Part shown: positions 1 through 8,494 of the stretch, one piece after another
Layout: the number at the start of each line of letters is the position of its first letter
Position numbering within the stretch: position 1 is the first letter of the stretch
Assembly (NCBI RefSeq): GCF_000400465.1
Contig: NW_008806280.1
Coordinates: 475,634-539,633, forward strand
DNA length: 64,000 bases
DNA from: Wallemia ichthyophaga EXF-994
Lineage: Eukaryota; Basidiomycota; Wallemiomycetes; Wallemiales; Wallemiaceae
Reading direction: 5' to 3'
Notes under the pieces: model-generated
The model's input: the letters and a program-made list of their open reading frames with translations, nothing else
What the model was told of the DNA's origin: nothing
The model's database searches: none
Made by a program: the position numbers and the translations under genes

Positions 1-698
1 GATGCGGGTATAACGGAGGATGTCTGCTGATTCTCCATTAATTCATCAACGAACCTATCAAATGCACCCTGCGATAGTATGTAGTCACCGAAACGCGCTT
101 CTCCACCGCTAAACGACATTGAAGGCACATCACTCGATCCGAGCAGAGACGACAAGAGGTTTTGGATGTAGCCACCGATGTTATTGTTGTTGGTGTTATC
201 ACTGCTGCTGTCTGGCCGCGTACTCGAGTGTATTGGTGGTGGCTGGAATGAATTGGCGAGGAAGTCGCTCAAAGTGGGGTTCTCTAGGTTGCGTGCGTCT
301 TGTGTATTCTCTGGATTCTCTGTGTCGTGCCTGTTCTCTGTGGCCTGCCCTCCAAACGAGAAGGTCATGGGATTAGCGCCACTGCCTATCATCACATAAC
401 CGCGTCTGCTGGCTGGATGAGTGGCTGAGTTGGCGGGTGGACTGGGTGGAGTGAAATGTGAATGCCCTGAGTGCGCTGATCGCCCAGATCGCCCCGATTG
501 CGCTCGTTGCACACGTTGTCCACCAAAGAGCCCCCTCATGAACTCCTCTATTGGATTTATAGTGTTGTACTCTGGCGTGCTCACCTCCGTGCCCGGGATA
601 TCATGACGTATCTCCTCAACGAACTCGCTCTGGCAGCGGCTACAGACTCCGCCAACCAGCCTCCCTTGAGATGTACACGCGTGGCAGTAATATTCCAT
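1..698 (-). CDS. RNF126/RNF115-like RING E3 ubiquitin ligase, 3' end cut by window edge
   Basis: The minus strand is open from an ATG at 698 to the left edge (about 232 codons, no stop). The N-terminus has a four-cysteine zinc ribbon, C5-x2-C8-x10-C19-x2-C22, within MEYYCHACTS...CSRCQSEF, the arrangement at the start of the RNF126/RNF115 (BCA2) family that binds ubiquitin and cargo. A long Ser/Pro/Asn-rich linker follows. Near the edge is a conserved block, GDYILSQGAFDRFVDELMEN, comparable to the segment just before the RING-H2 domain in this family. The RING itself would lie left of position 1 and cannot be seen, so catalytic function is inferred. The neighbour YND1 is divergent, with 77 bp between the start codons. 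Family assignment is fairly secure; the exact orthologue is not. Confidence 0.8.
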   Translation of the reverse strand, partial: MEYYCHACTSQGRLVGGVCSRCQSEFVEEIRHDIPGTEVSTPEYNTINPIEEFMRGLFGGQRVQRAQSGRSGRSAHSGHSHFTPPSPPANSATHPASRRGYVMIGSGANPMTFSFGGQATENRHDTENPENTQDARNLENPTLSDFLANSFQPPPIHSSTRPDSSSDNTNNNNIGGYIQNLLSSLLGSSDVPSMSFSGGEARFGDYILSQGAFDRFVDELMENQQTSSVIPA

Positions 699-775
699 TT
701 TTATTTTATTCAATCGCCACGACTTGGTGGTTGATCACTAACCACCATCACCCGCTTATCGGTGAGAACCACTAA

Positions 776-3500
776 ATGGCGCCAGCTTCTCCCACACGCA
801 ACTACGCCATTATAATCGATGCTGGATCATCTGGCTCCCGGTCCCAGATCTACAGCTGGGAATTGGGTCGACGTGGGGACGCGCAATACGCCCACGCGCT
901 TCTCCCCAACGTCGAGCTGGGCTTGGGCCGCGGAGCACCAGGAGATACCCTCGGCGACGCGCCGTCTCCTTCGGGCTGGAAAGTTGAGCCAGGGCTCAGC
1001 GCGCTTTCCCCGACCGCTTCCACCCTCGAGCTTTATCTGCGTCAACTCATCCAGCCCGCTCTCGATCTCCTTCCGCCCAGCGCTCGCCCCACAACCCCCG
1101 TCTACGTCCTCGCGACTGCCGGGATGCGTCTTCTCGCCCCGCAGCAAGCTCACGCCCTCCTCTCGAGCGCAGACGACGCTCTCGCCGCTATTCTGCCTCA
1201 CCACCGCGCCCACTTGTCCTCTCGCATCATCTCTGGCGAAGAAGAAGGCTTCTTCGGGTGGCTCGCTGTCAATTACCTTATGGATGGCTTCGTCGACAGG
1301 CACGGGAGGCAGCCGCAGCTGCAGTCACCCGCACACTCTCACTCCTGGGGCTTCCTCGATATGGGCGGCGCATCGACGCAGATCGCTTTCGAGCCGACGC
1401 GCGGGTGGGGTGGAGACGTAGCCCGCGAGAAGGATGACGGTCTGATCGACTTCAATCTACGCATGTCCGATGGCACTCACCGCCCGTACACGGTGTTCGT
1501 CGCGACGTGGCTGGGCTACGGCACCAACCAGGCGCGCGACCGCCACGTGCGCCACCTGATCAAGCAGAAGGAGAGTGTCAATGAGAGCGATACAAACAAA
1601 ATCAATAGCATATCCTACACAGACACTGTCGCAGACGCGGAGGCACCCGACGACGACGACAGTCTGCATATACCCTCAACGCAGGCACCTCAACTAACGA
1701 TCGAGGATCCGTGTCTACCGCGCAACTTGGACGTGGTCGATGTGTACACATCGCACAACATCCACGGCACAGGCTCCTTTACGGGGTGTTTGCGCGCATT
1801 GGAGCCCCTCCTCGAGCGGGAAGCCTTCTGTCCACACCCACCCTGTCTGTTCGGTGGGCAGCGTGTACCACCTATAGACTTCTCCCTCGACCGGTTCGTC
1901 GGAGTGAGCGAATATTGGTTCTCGTCCGAACATCTTTTCGGTCTAGGCGGCGCATGGGATCTCGTACGCTTCGAGAGGGCTGCCGAGGAGTACTGCGCGC
2001 AAGACTGGCACGCTCTCGAGCGAGAGTGGAAGCAGGGAAACGTTACTGGCACTAGCGGTAAGTGGGGCGACCAGATCGACCTCCCACGCCTGCGTATGCA
2101 GTGTTTCAAGGCGAGTTGGATCGTAGAGGTGCTGCACCAAGGTGAGTCAAGGGAGTAATCAAGACACATGAGCTAACAATAAGCCACTCGCAGGCATAGG
2201 CATTCCGCGTATCGTAGATCCTGGAGGTAACATCACCACCGCCGATCCTCTCACAGAGGCCAACGAGAAGGCGGGTCAGAAAGGGCTGCGCTATGGCGAG
2301 GGTGAGCGGGAGCAGGAGCAGGCACCCTCACACGCTCCCTCGCACGAACCCATATTCCAATCGGTGAATGCCATAGACAGTGTACCAATTTCATGGACAC
2401 TAGGCTCAGTACTCCTCACAGCATCTGGATCGCAGTCGCCTTTCCTCGCCTACAGCACCAACACTCCACACAGCACCTCGGACGACATATTCACCTTCAC
2501 CGGTGTGAATGGCAAGCTGCTAGCGCTGGAGAGTAGGACGGGTGTGCGTGCGGTGTATGTGTTGGCTGCACTCGCCCTCCTTCTGCTAGCAGTAGGGTGG
2601 TATGCGTGGTATGTGTATCGCAGACGCTCGCGCAGACGCCGCGACAGTGACAGCGACAGTAATGTGCAGCGATACACCGCCATACCCACCCAGATGGAGG
2701 AGGGTACTGAGGCGATCTCGCTCAACGACGTGGGGCACAAGGCATACTCGCACAAGAGTCGCAGTGGGAGTGGGAGTAGTTTGGGCAGTTTAGCAAGTGT
2801 GGGTAGCAGAGGTGCTGCCGCTATCGGCAAACTGCAGCGGTCCGTGCGTCGCCTCGCTAGAATTATGCCAGGCTGGAGTTGGAGCTGGCGAGACTGGACT
2901 AAACCATCTGCTCCCCGCTCGCGCACACCGAAGCTGCGCTATAGCGGTGGTTTGCCCTCGGATCCTACCAGTCAACCCCTCCAGCACACCTCGAGCAGTC
3001 CGGCCATCATGACTATCAAGAGTGCCCCTTCAACGCCCAAACGTGGCTCGTCGCGGCTGCACGCATACAAAAACAGCCAGAATGTGGATGTGGACGTTGG
3101 TGGGGTTGGTAGTGGTGGTGTAGATGCAGGTGTAGGTGTTAGTGGCAGTGCGATCAACGACAAAAGCACAAACACAAAGAAACAACCACACGCGACTGGT
3201 TTGGGATTATTTAGAAACCCTCTTGATAGATCGAGCAGTAGTGTTCACGTCGATCAACTGGGCTTCCAACAGCAACAACAGCAACAGCAACAGCATCCTT
3301 CATCCCAACTCCAACTGAATCCACCACAAACCCTCGCCTCTCATCCCTCAAATCCCTCGCACCCCTCTCACACCCCTCCTCGAGCTAGTCTCAGCAGTCG
3401 GAATAACTCCAGCGCTAACCTCACCACGCTCGTTAGTCGTTCCACTTCCTCTGCCAAGCTTAACAATATGGGTATTGTGCAGGATGACTATTTCGTGTAG
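776..3500 (+). CDS. YND1: Golgi apyrase, GDA1/CD39 family (Ynd1-type)
   Basis: Two exons, 776-2141 and 2194-3500, give 890 aa; the intron (2142-2193) has a GTGAGT donor, CTAAC branch-like site and CAG acceptor and restores frame. Apyrase conserved regions are visible: DAGSSGSR (residues 15-22, phosphate binding), LATAGMR, SGEEEGFFGW with the catalytic Glu, and LDMGGASTQIAF. There is no N-terminal signal anchor. Instead one hydrophobic segment (about 576-598, AVYVLAALALLLLAVGW) is followed by an Arg-rich stop-transfer stretch and a long Ser-rich tail with a polyQ run. That topology is Ynd1-like (C-terminal anchor, lumenal catalytic domain) rather than Gda1-like. The known family role is hydrolysis of nucleoside di/triphosphates in the Golgi lumen to support glycosylation. 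The tail is longer than usual and carries a CAG/CAA repeat (about 3270-3295). Confidence 0.9.
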
Positions 3501-3640
3501 TGTATGACTATTGTTATGATTATTACATATGTACAATGGGGTTTGTGGGTGTATTAATGCTGATTGTATGCCTGTGTTTTTCTTACGTCGTGGTACTTGA
3601 GGGATGGTTAGATGTTGCACTAACCAACACACGCGTTGAC

Positions 3641-5221
3641 TTACTCTTCGGTATTAGCATCAGCATTAGCATTAGCATCAGCATTAGCGTTAGCATCACC
3701 ATCAGCATTACCATCACCATCAGCATTACCATCACCATCAGCCTCAGCCTCACCATCACCATCGCCATCCTCACCACCCTCCACCTCACTCTCTTCCCCA
3801 CTGCCGTCAAATTCACCTTGATCGACAGAGTTTCTCAAACGGCTAGTATAGCTATCGCCTAGAGAATGAATCATGAAATGCTCTAAAGCGTCGACAGATG
3901 AGCCATTCAAAGAGAGAGCATGACCGATGAGTTGGTGAGGGGAGAGGGAGTGAGCGTAGAACTCGCAAGTGTGTTTGAGGGTGTCACACAGCTTAGCGAG
4001 GTATGTGTGCAAGAGATGAGTGAGGAGGCTGACTGGTGTGGTGGTGCTAGAGGTGAACCCAGTGTGGAGAACGGTGGCCACTGCGACCTTATGGAGCACG
4101 CTGCCGGCCACATTATCATCGAGGGTGCCGGGCTGGCTGCTAAGCGGGTCTAGCATTGATGAACCCCATTTGTAGCTGTCGCTGTCGCTCTCACCCTCGC
4201 CCTTATCGCCACCTTCACCTCCCTCACTCCCACTCCCGTCTATGTCCATATCGTCGCTCTCCTTGTCGCACGACTTGTTGAGACTGGTGAGCAGAGACAG
4301 CTGCGTGCTGAAGGAGGACTGCAGTGATGAGGGCATGTGTGGGGGGATGACGAAAGGAGTGGAGTAGGTGTGCGAGGGTGGTGCACATGGCATGCCATTC
4401 CGCACGCTCTCTTTGTACGATGGGGAGTCGATGAGAAGTGAGCAAGTCTTGGGAGTGGAAGTGTTGTCTTGATTTGTACTATCTTCCTCGTGAGTAAAAA
4501 ACAGTTGCCAAGGCTGCTCTATCTCGTCTTGATCGATATGTCTCATATCATTACCGCGTAAAATAGCCATTGAATCTGAAAAAGGGTTGGATAATGTGGT
4601 CGTTGGGAATGGTGTCGGTGAATGTGTAGGGGAAACGGATCTAATCACAGCGTTGCTGTCCAATTTGCGCTTTTTGTGGGGACGTTTGTGGATGGGTTGA
4701 GAGGGAGTGAGTGATCTGCCAGCGCCAACATCGTCATCCTGCAATAAAGAGTTTGGAGAATCAGGAATAAACTCTAATAACTGAGAAGACTTAGTTTCCA
4801 AGTGAATAGCATGTGATCTGAGTGGGTGATTTGGATCAGTATTGTACACTAAGCAATTAGTCCATATCAAGTCCAAATCTGATTTGAATTGTTGCTTGTG
4901 TTTATATTGGCGCTGCTTAATCTTCTTGGTTATAGTGGACAGGTCCATTGGGTGGGTAATAACCAAATGATAGTCAGGCGCTTCAAATTTCCTAACAGGT
5001 TTTCTAAAGGCGAAAGAAGAGGAAGATGATTTGAGCTGGTCGATAACCTTATCAAGCAATTCAAACCACTCGTTGTTTATAGATGGCTGCTGGCTTGTCG
5101 TTGCATTCGACAGCTGCCGTATTTTACTAATAAGTGACTTATAATCCACGCCAATTTCAAATAAACTCAATTCCTTATTCAAATATTTCGTTGAAGACAT
5201 GGTGATGGTTACGCCCAACAT
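3641..5221 (-). CDS. SPT7: Spt7-like SAGA subunit (bromodomain plus histone fold)
   Basis: Single exon, 526 aa from the ATG at 5221; an in-frame ATG at 5200 (MSSTKYLNKE) is an equally plausible start. Residues about 50-150 form a bromodomain: YHLVITHPMDLSTI, then CLVYNTDPNH with the acetyl-lysine-binding Asn at 127. Residues about 375-455 (VLHKVAVATVLHTGF ... HQLIGHALSL) resemble the bromodomain-associated histone fold that pairs with Taf10 in Spt7. This order fits Spt7, a structural subunit of the SAGA acetyltransferase complex. The protein is much shorter than yeast Spt7 (over 1,300 aa). Its C-terminus is an Asp/Glu/Gly then Ala/Asn/Asp tail encoded by a GCATTA/GCATCA-type microsatellite (3654-3760). 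EFG1 starts only 5 bp beyond the upstream ATG. A different bromodomain protein cannot be fully excluded. Confidence 0.8.
   Translation of the reverse strand: MLGVTITMSSTKYLNKELSLFEIGVDYKSLISKIRQLSNATTSQQPSINNEWFELLDKVIDQLKSSSSSFAFRKPVRKFEAPDYHLVITHPMDLSTITKKIKQRQYKHKQQFKSDLDLIWTNCLVYNTDPNHPLRSHAIHLETKSSQLLEFIPDSPNSLLQDDDVGAGRSLTPSQPIHKRPHKKRKLDSNAVIRSVSPTHSPTPFPTTTLSNPFSDSMAILRGNDMRHIDQDEIEQPWQLFFTHEEDSTNQDNTSTPKTCSLLIDSPSYKESVRNGMPCAPPSHTYSTPFVIPPHMPSSLQSSFSTQLSLLTSLNKSCDKESDDMDIDGSGSEGGEGGDKGEGESDSDSYKWGSSMLDPLSSQPGTLDDNVAGSVLHKVAVATVLHTGFTSSTTTPVSLLTHLLHTYLAKLCDTLKHTCEFYAHSLSPHQLIGHALSLNGSSVDALEHFMIHSLGDSYTSRLRNSVDQGEFDGSGEESEVEGGEDGDGDGEAEADGDGNADGDGNADGDANANADANANADANTEE
3654..3760. repeat. 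Hexanucleotide microsatellite coding the acidic Spt7 tail
   Basis: Imperfect GCATTA / GCATCA / CCATCA units are repeated across about 100 bp and translated on the minus strand as Ala-Asn-Ala-Asp and Asp-Gly-Asn units. The stop codon of the Spt7-like gene lies just before the first units, at 3641. The run stays open in more than one frame on both strands, as expected for a hexamer repeat. Confidence 0.85.
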
Positions 5222-5226
5222 CCATC

Positions 5227-5856
5227 ATGGCCATCTCCAAAATAAAGGCAGCGATCAGATCTCACCACAGGCGCTTAGATAAGGGCGTTGATGAGGAGAC
5301 CAAGCAGTCCATCTCCAGGAAACTCGATGGCCTCAATTACGAGCTCAATAAGGTCAAAGAAGATGAGCTCTCAAGGAAAATGAGCTCGAGATATCACAAG
5401 ATTAAATTTATCGAGAAGAGGAAATTGTTTAGATTGATTAATTCTATTAAAAATAATAAAATTAATAAGAATGACACTCACCCGGATTCGAAGCGAGCTC
5501 TATTCAAATACAGGCAGCAACTCAACTACATAATAAACTACCCAACGAATATCAAGTATATTTCTGTCCTTCACTCACCCTCCAACTCGGCAGACACAAA
5601 ATCCAGACAAGAAAAACTTGATGACGTTGAGTCAAAGATGAATGCAGGCGATATCAGCAGTACTCCAGAGCTAATTGTGTTTAAGAGTCTTCAATCTGAC
5701 AATGTCAACGAGGTAGAGGGGAGTAAGGGGAGTAAGCAGAAGCCCCAGACGCAGGAATCCCAGAAATCCCATAAATCCCAAAAATCCCACCACCATCAGC
5801 CATCAGAAGATTCAGATGACCAAGCCAATCTCTCCGCTGACGATTTTTTCGAATAG
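5227..5856 (+). CDS. EFG1: rRNA-processing protein Efg1
   Basis: Single exon, 209 aa, Lys/Arg-rich and predicted helical. The first 110 residues match the Efg1 pattern: an N-terminal basic coil (IKAAIRSHHRRLDKG), a Leu/Glu helix (RKLDGLNYELNKVKE), then SSRYHKIKFIEKRKLFRLI, corresponding to the family's 'KYH-V-FFERKKA-R' block. Known role in yeast: nucleolar protein needed for early 18S pre-rRNA processing. The C-terminal half is disordered and ends in a Gln/Ser/Lys/His-rich stretch and an acidic tail (DSDDQANLSADDFFE). It is divergent from the Spt7-like gene with essentially no spacer, so its promoter must lie inside that gene's coding sequence or 5' end. Confidence 0.85.
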   Translation: MAISKIKAAIRSHHRRLDKGVDEETKQSISRKLDGLNYELNKVKEDELSRKMSSRYHKIKFIEKRKLFRLINSIKNNKINKNDTHPDSKRALFKYRQQLNYIINYPTNIKYISVLHSPSNSADTKSRQEKLDDVESKMNAGDISSTPELIVFKSLQSDNVNEVEGSKGSKQKPQTQESQKSHKSQKSHHHQPSEDSDDQANLSADDFFE

Positions 5857-5910
5857 ACCACTTGAATGTAATTTTATATTTATTTACCGTAGAAAGTGAG
5901 ACACTTGACA

Positions 5911-7125
5911 TCACACCACATCCCCCTCGCTTTCGCTCTCGCTGTCAAAGTGCAGCTGCAGGCCTTGTGTGTTTCTCTTGGCGAACGTGTATCCATCGCC
6001 GCATGGCGGGTGGGGGATAGGCAGGAGGAGTACAGTCCAGTGTCTACGAGAGGCTGTCAGAGAAGGGGAGAAGAGCGCCACATACCCACCTGCGACCGCC
6101 ACCAATGTTGAAAAAGAGCGACAAGTTCTTCGCCCACCCGAAGTCGTAGGGGTTGATAGCAGTGTAAGCAGGCTGAAGCTGGGTAGTGAGAGAATGTGTG
6201 AGTATGAGTGTGCACCATATCTCAAATAAGCAACTCACGCCATTTCTTCGATCCCGCCTCACAGCTTTTCTGTACGCTCTATGATCCTCGTACTCGACAC
6301 TAGTGAGGCCTTGAAACACGAGCGAGAGCTGCCACGCAGCCATTACACCGACAACGCTTCCAATAAGTAGGGCGAGAAGCCAAGTCAGCACTGCAAAGAA
6401 GGGCGGCGAGTAGTAGCGCTGTGTCCATTCATCACTACCTCGATTAGGCAACACCTCATCGAACACTGCGCCATAGCCCATCACCCCCACTATCAGACAC
6501 GCTGCAGAGAGGTATAACCTGTATGATTATGTGCGCGTGTGCGCGTGTTAGTTATCACCTATATACGCCATGTACACCACTCGACAAAGCAAAACCCACA
6601 TAAAGAGCACGAAATAACGCTCATTGCCAAGCCCGACACACTGGTTGATCCACGGACAGTGGTGATCGTATTTGAGTATACAGCGGCTGCAGACGCGGCA
6701 ATGGTGGGCGCGTTCCGGCTTCACGGCTGAGCATTTGGAGCATTTTGTGTGCGATCTGTGTGCGGTGTCTGCAGCCACTTCATCTTCACCCACGCTCACC
6801 AAGCCCGGTGACACAGTAACAGCCTTGTAGTAGTTGAAGAAGATCACAGCGGCATGCCAGGTGCAGTACACGGCAGCCAGACGACGCGTGAGCGGAGTTG
6901 AGTGAGCGAGAGCGTGTGGAAAAATAACTTCAACTGCGTTTGCGGGATAGTGTGAGCGGTGTGATACGCACACTTAGCACTGCACCCACAGAAAGAGAAT
7001 GTACACGGTATGAGCAGTGCTACGGCGAAAGTGACAAATAGCACACCCGTTCTCCCCACAATCCTGTCCGATAGATCCTCGCAGTGCCGTAAAACTTTGT
7101 GGATCCGCCGCGCGTGTTTTTCCAT
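5911..7125 (-). CDS. PFA3: DHHC palmitoyltransferase (Pfa3-like)
   Basis: Reconstructed from five exons starting at the ATG at 7125, with short introns that restore frame (first 6934-6971, 38 nt; others near 6500-6550, 6180-6240 and 6020-6090). Product: N-terminal TM ([13 protein letters not shown]), second TM ([16 protein letters not shown]), then the Cys-rich domain [20 protein letters not shown] and catalytic [12 protein letters not shown], followed by two TMs ([33 protein letters not shown]). After these comes the C-terminal [10 protein letters not shown] motif typical of PFA3/ZDHHC enzymes, and an end in [10 protein letters not shown] plus an acidic tail. It transfers palmitate to cytosolic cysteines at endomembranes; Pfa3 acts on vacuolar Vac8, but substrate specificity cannot be read here. 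Exon 1 overlaps or abuts the 5' end of the divergent small gene. DHHC identity is secure, orthologue name less so. Confidence 0.85.
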
Positions 7126-7129
7126 CGAA

Positions 7130-7651
7130 ATGGTGGTGATCGTCGGTTATCAACCGCCATTTCGGATAATTTTGGAGATGGTCTCAAACAGGGGAGATAG
7201 GAATACTTCCGATGTAATCCACAGACAGCCGCTGCATGACAAGAATGCGGGAAATAGGGGAGTTGGGAGTGAGGAGAGCGGGGAATGCGCTGATAAGACG
7301 CCCCCAACGCTCGCAACACGCCAGACGAAGAAGCCATCCGCTAAGAAAACACAGAAACATCACGCATCACTCACCAAAGAGAATCTCAAACGGCACACAC
7401 GATCGATGAGCACGAGTGGGAGTGCTTGGGGTTCGGGGAGTGTATACGGCAACAACGTAACCAAAGTAACAGCCGCAGCTACGCACTTGTCAGAAGTTTC
7501 GCCCGCGCCATCGCCACCGCACAAAACAAAGCGCAAGATGAGAGACAGGGACAGGTACACGGCCCAACTTACCCCGCGCAAGCTCAAGCGTATACGTGAG
7601 TTTAAAGAGATCGACGAATGGCAGCTGAGTGAGGAATTGGTGTTGTTTTGA
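7130..7651 (+). CDS. Small basic hypothetical protein with a KEN-box-like motif
   Basis: The frame is open from about 7010 to the stop at 7651, but upstream of 7125 it overlaps exon 1 of the divergent DHHC gene, so I prefer the ATG at 7130 (173 aa) or the one at 7178 (157 aa). The protein is strongly basic and low complexity: TRQTKKPSAKKTQKHH, then LTKENLKRHTRSM containing a KEN triplet, a Ser/Pro/Thr stretch, and a C-terminal basic helix (LTPRKLKRIREFKEIDEW). I recognise no family. KEN boxes can mark anaphase-promoting-complex substrates, but a lone triplet is weak evidence. The gene converges on the pseudouridine synthase gene across the minisatellite. Confidence 0.5.
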   Translation: MVVIVGYQPPFRIILEMVSNRGDRNTSDVIHRQPLHDKNAGNRGVGSEESGECADKTPPTLATRQTKKPSAKKTQKHHASLTKENLKRHTRSMSTSGSAWGSGSVYGNNVTKVTAAATHLSEVSPAPSPPHKTKRKMRDRDRYTAQLTPRKLKRIREFKEIDEWQLSEELVLF

Positions 7652-7707
7652 GGAAAAGTTATAAATATATGCAGTATCCAGAGCATGTGTGTGTGTGTGT
7701 GTGTGTG

Positions 7708-8489
7708 TCTATCTATACCTATTTCTGTGTCTGTGTCTGTGTCTATCTATACCTATTTCTGTGTCTGTGTCTGTGTCTATCTATACCTATTTCTGTGTCT
7801 GTGTCTGTGTCTATCTATACCTATTTCTGTGTCTGTGTCTGTGTCTATCTATACCTATTTCTGTGTCTGTGTCTGTGTCTATCTATACCTATTTCTGTGT
7901 CTGTGTCTGTGTCTATCTATACCTATTTCTGTGTCTGTGTCTGTGTCTATCTATACCTATTTCTGTGTCTGTGTCTGTGTCTATCTATACCTATTTCTGT
8001 GTCTGTGTCTGTGTCTATCTATACCTATTTCTGTGTCTGTGTCTGTGTCTATCTATACCTATTTCTGTGTCTGTGTCTGTGTCTATCTATACCTATTTCT
8101 GTGTCTGTGTCTGTGTCTATCTATACCTATTTCTGTGTCTGTGTCTGTGTCTATCTATACCTATTTCTGTGTCTGTGTCTGTGTCTATCTATACCTATTT
8201 CTGTGTCTGTGTCTGTGTCTATCTATACCTATTTCTGTGTCTGTGTCTGTGTCTATCTATACCTATTTCTGTGTCTGTGTCTGTGTCTATCTATACCTAT
8301 TTCTGTGTCTGTGTCTGTGTCTATCTATACCTATTTCTGTGTCTGTGTCTGTGTCTATCTATACCTATTTCTGTGTCTGTGTCTGTGTCTATCTATACCT
8401 ATTTCTGTGTCTGTGTCTGTGTCTATCTATACCTATTTCTGTGTCTGTGTCTGTGTCTATCTATACCTATTTCTGTGTCTGTGTCTGTG
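7708..8489. repeat. Perfect 34-bp minisatellite, 23 copies
   Basis: The unit TCTATCTATACCTATTTCTG + TGTCTGTGTCTGTG (34 bp) repeats with fixed spacing from 7708 to 8489, i.e. exactly 23 units. I saw no variant units. A (TG)n run precedes it at 7685-7707. Because 34 is not a multiple of three and the unit has no stop in any forward frame, all three plus-strand frames stay open and encode a 34-residue periodic hydrophobic/Cys/Ser peptide; this is a by-product, not evidence of a gene. The array ends 5 bp before the stop codon of the minus-strand pseudouridine synthase gene (stop 8495-8497), so it sits in that gene's 3' UTR. Confidence 0.97.
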
Positions 8490-8494
8490 CCTCT

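Noticed and set aside
3500-3862. Plus-strand frame with Ile/Ser/Thr repeats opposite the Spt7 tail
   Set aside because: It is the antisense reading of the hexamer repeat; the minus-strand gene explains it.
7685-8489. Possible CRISPR array
   Set aside because: Units are contiguous 34-bp repeats without unique spacers, and the context is a eukaryotic nuclear genome; it is a minisatellite.
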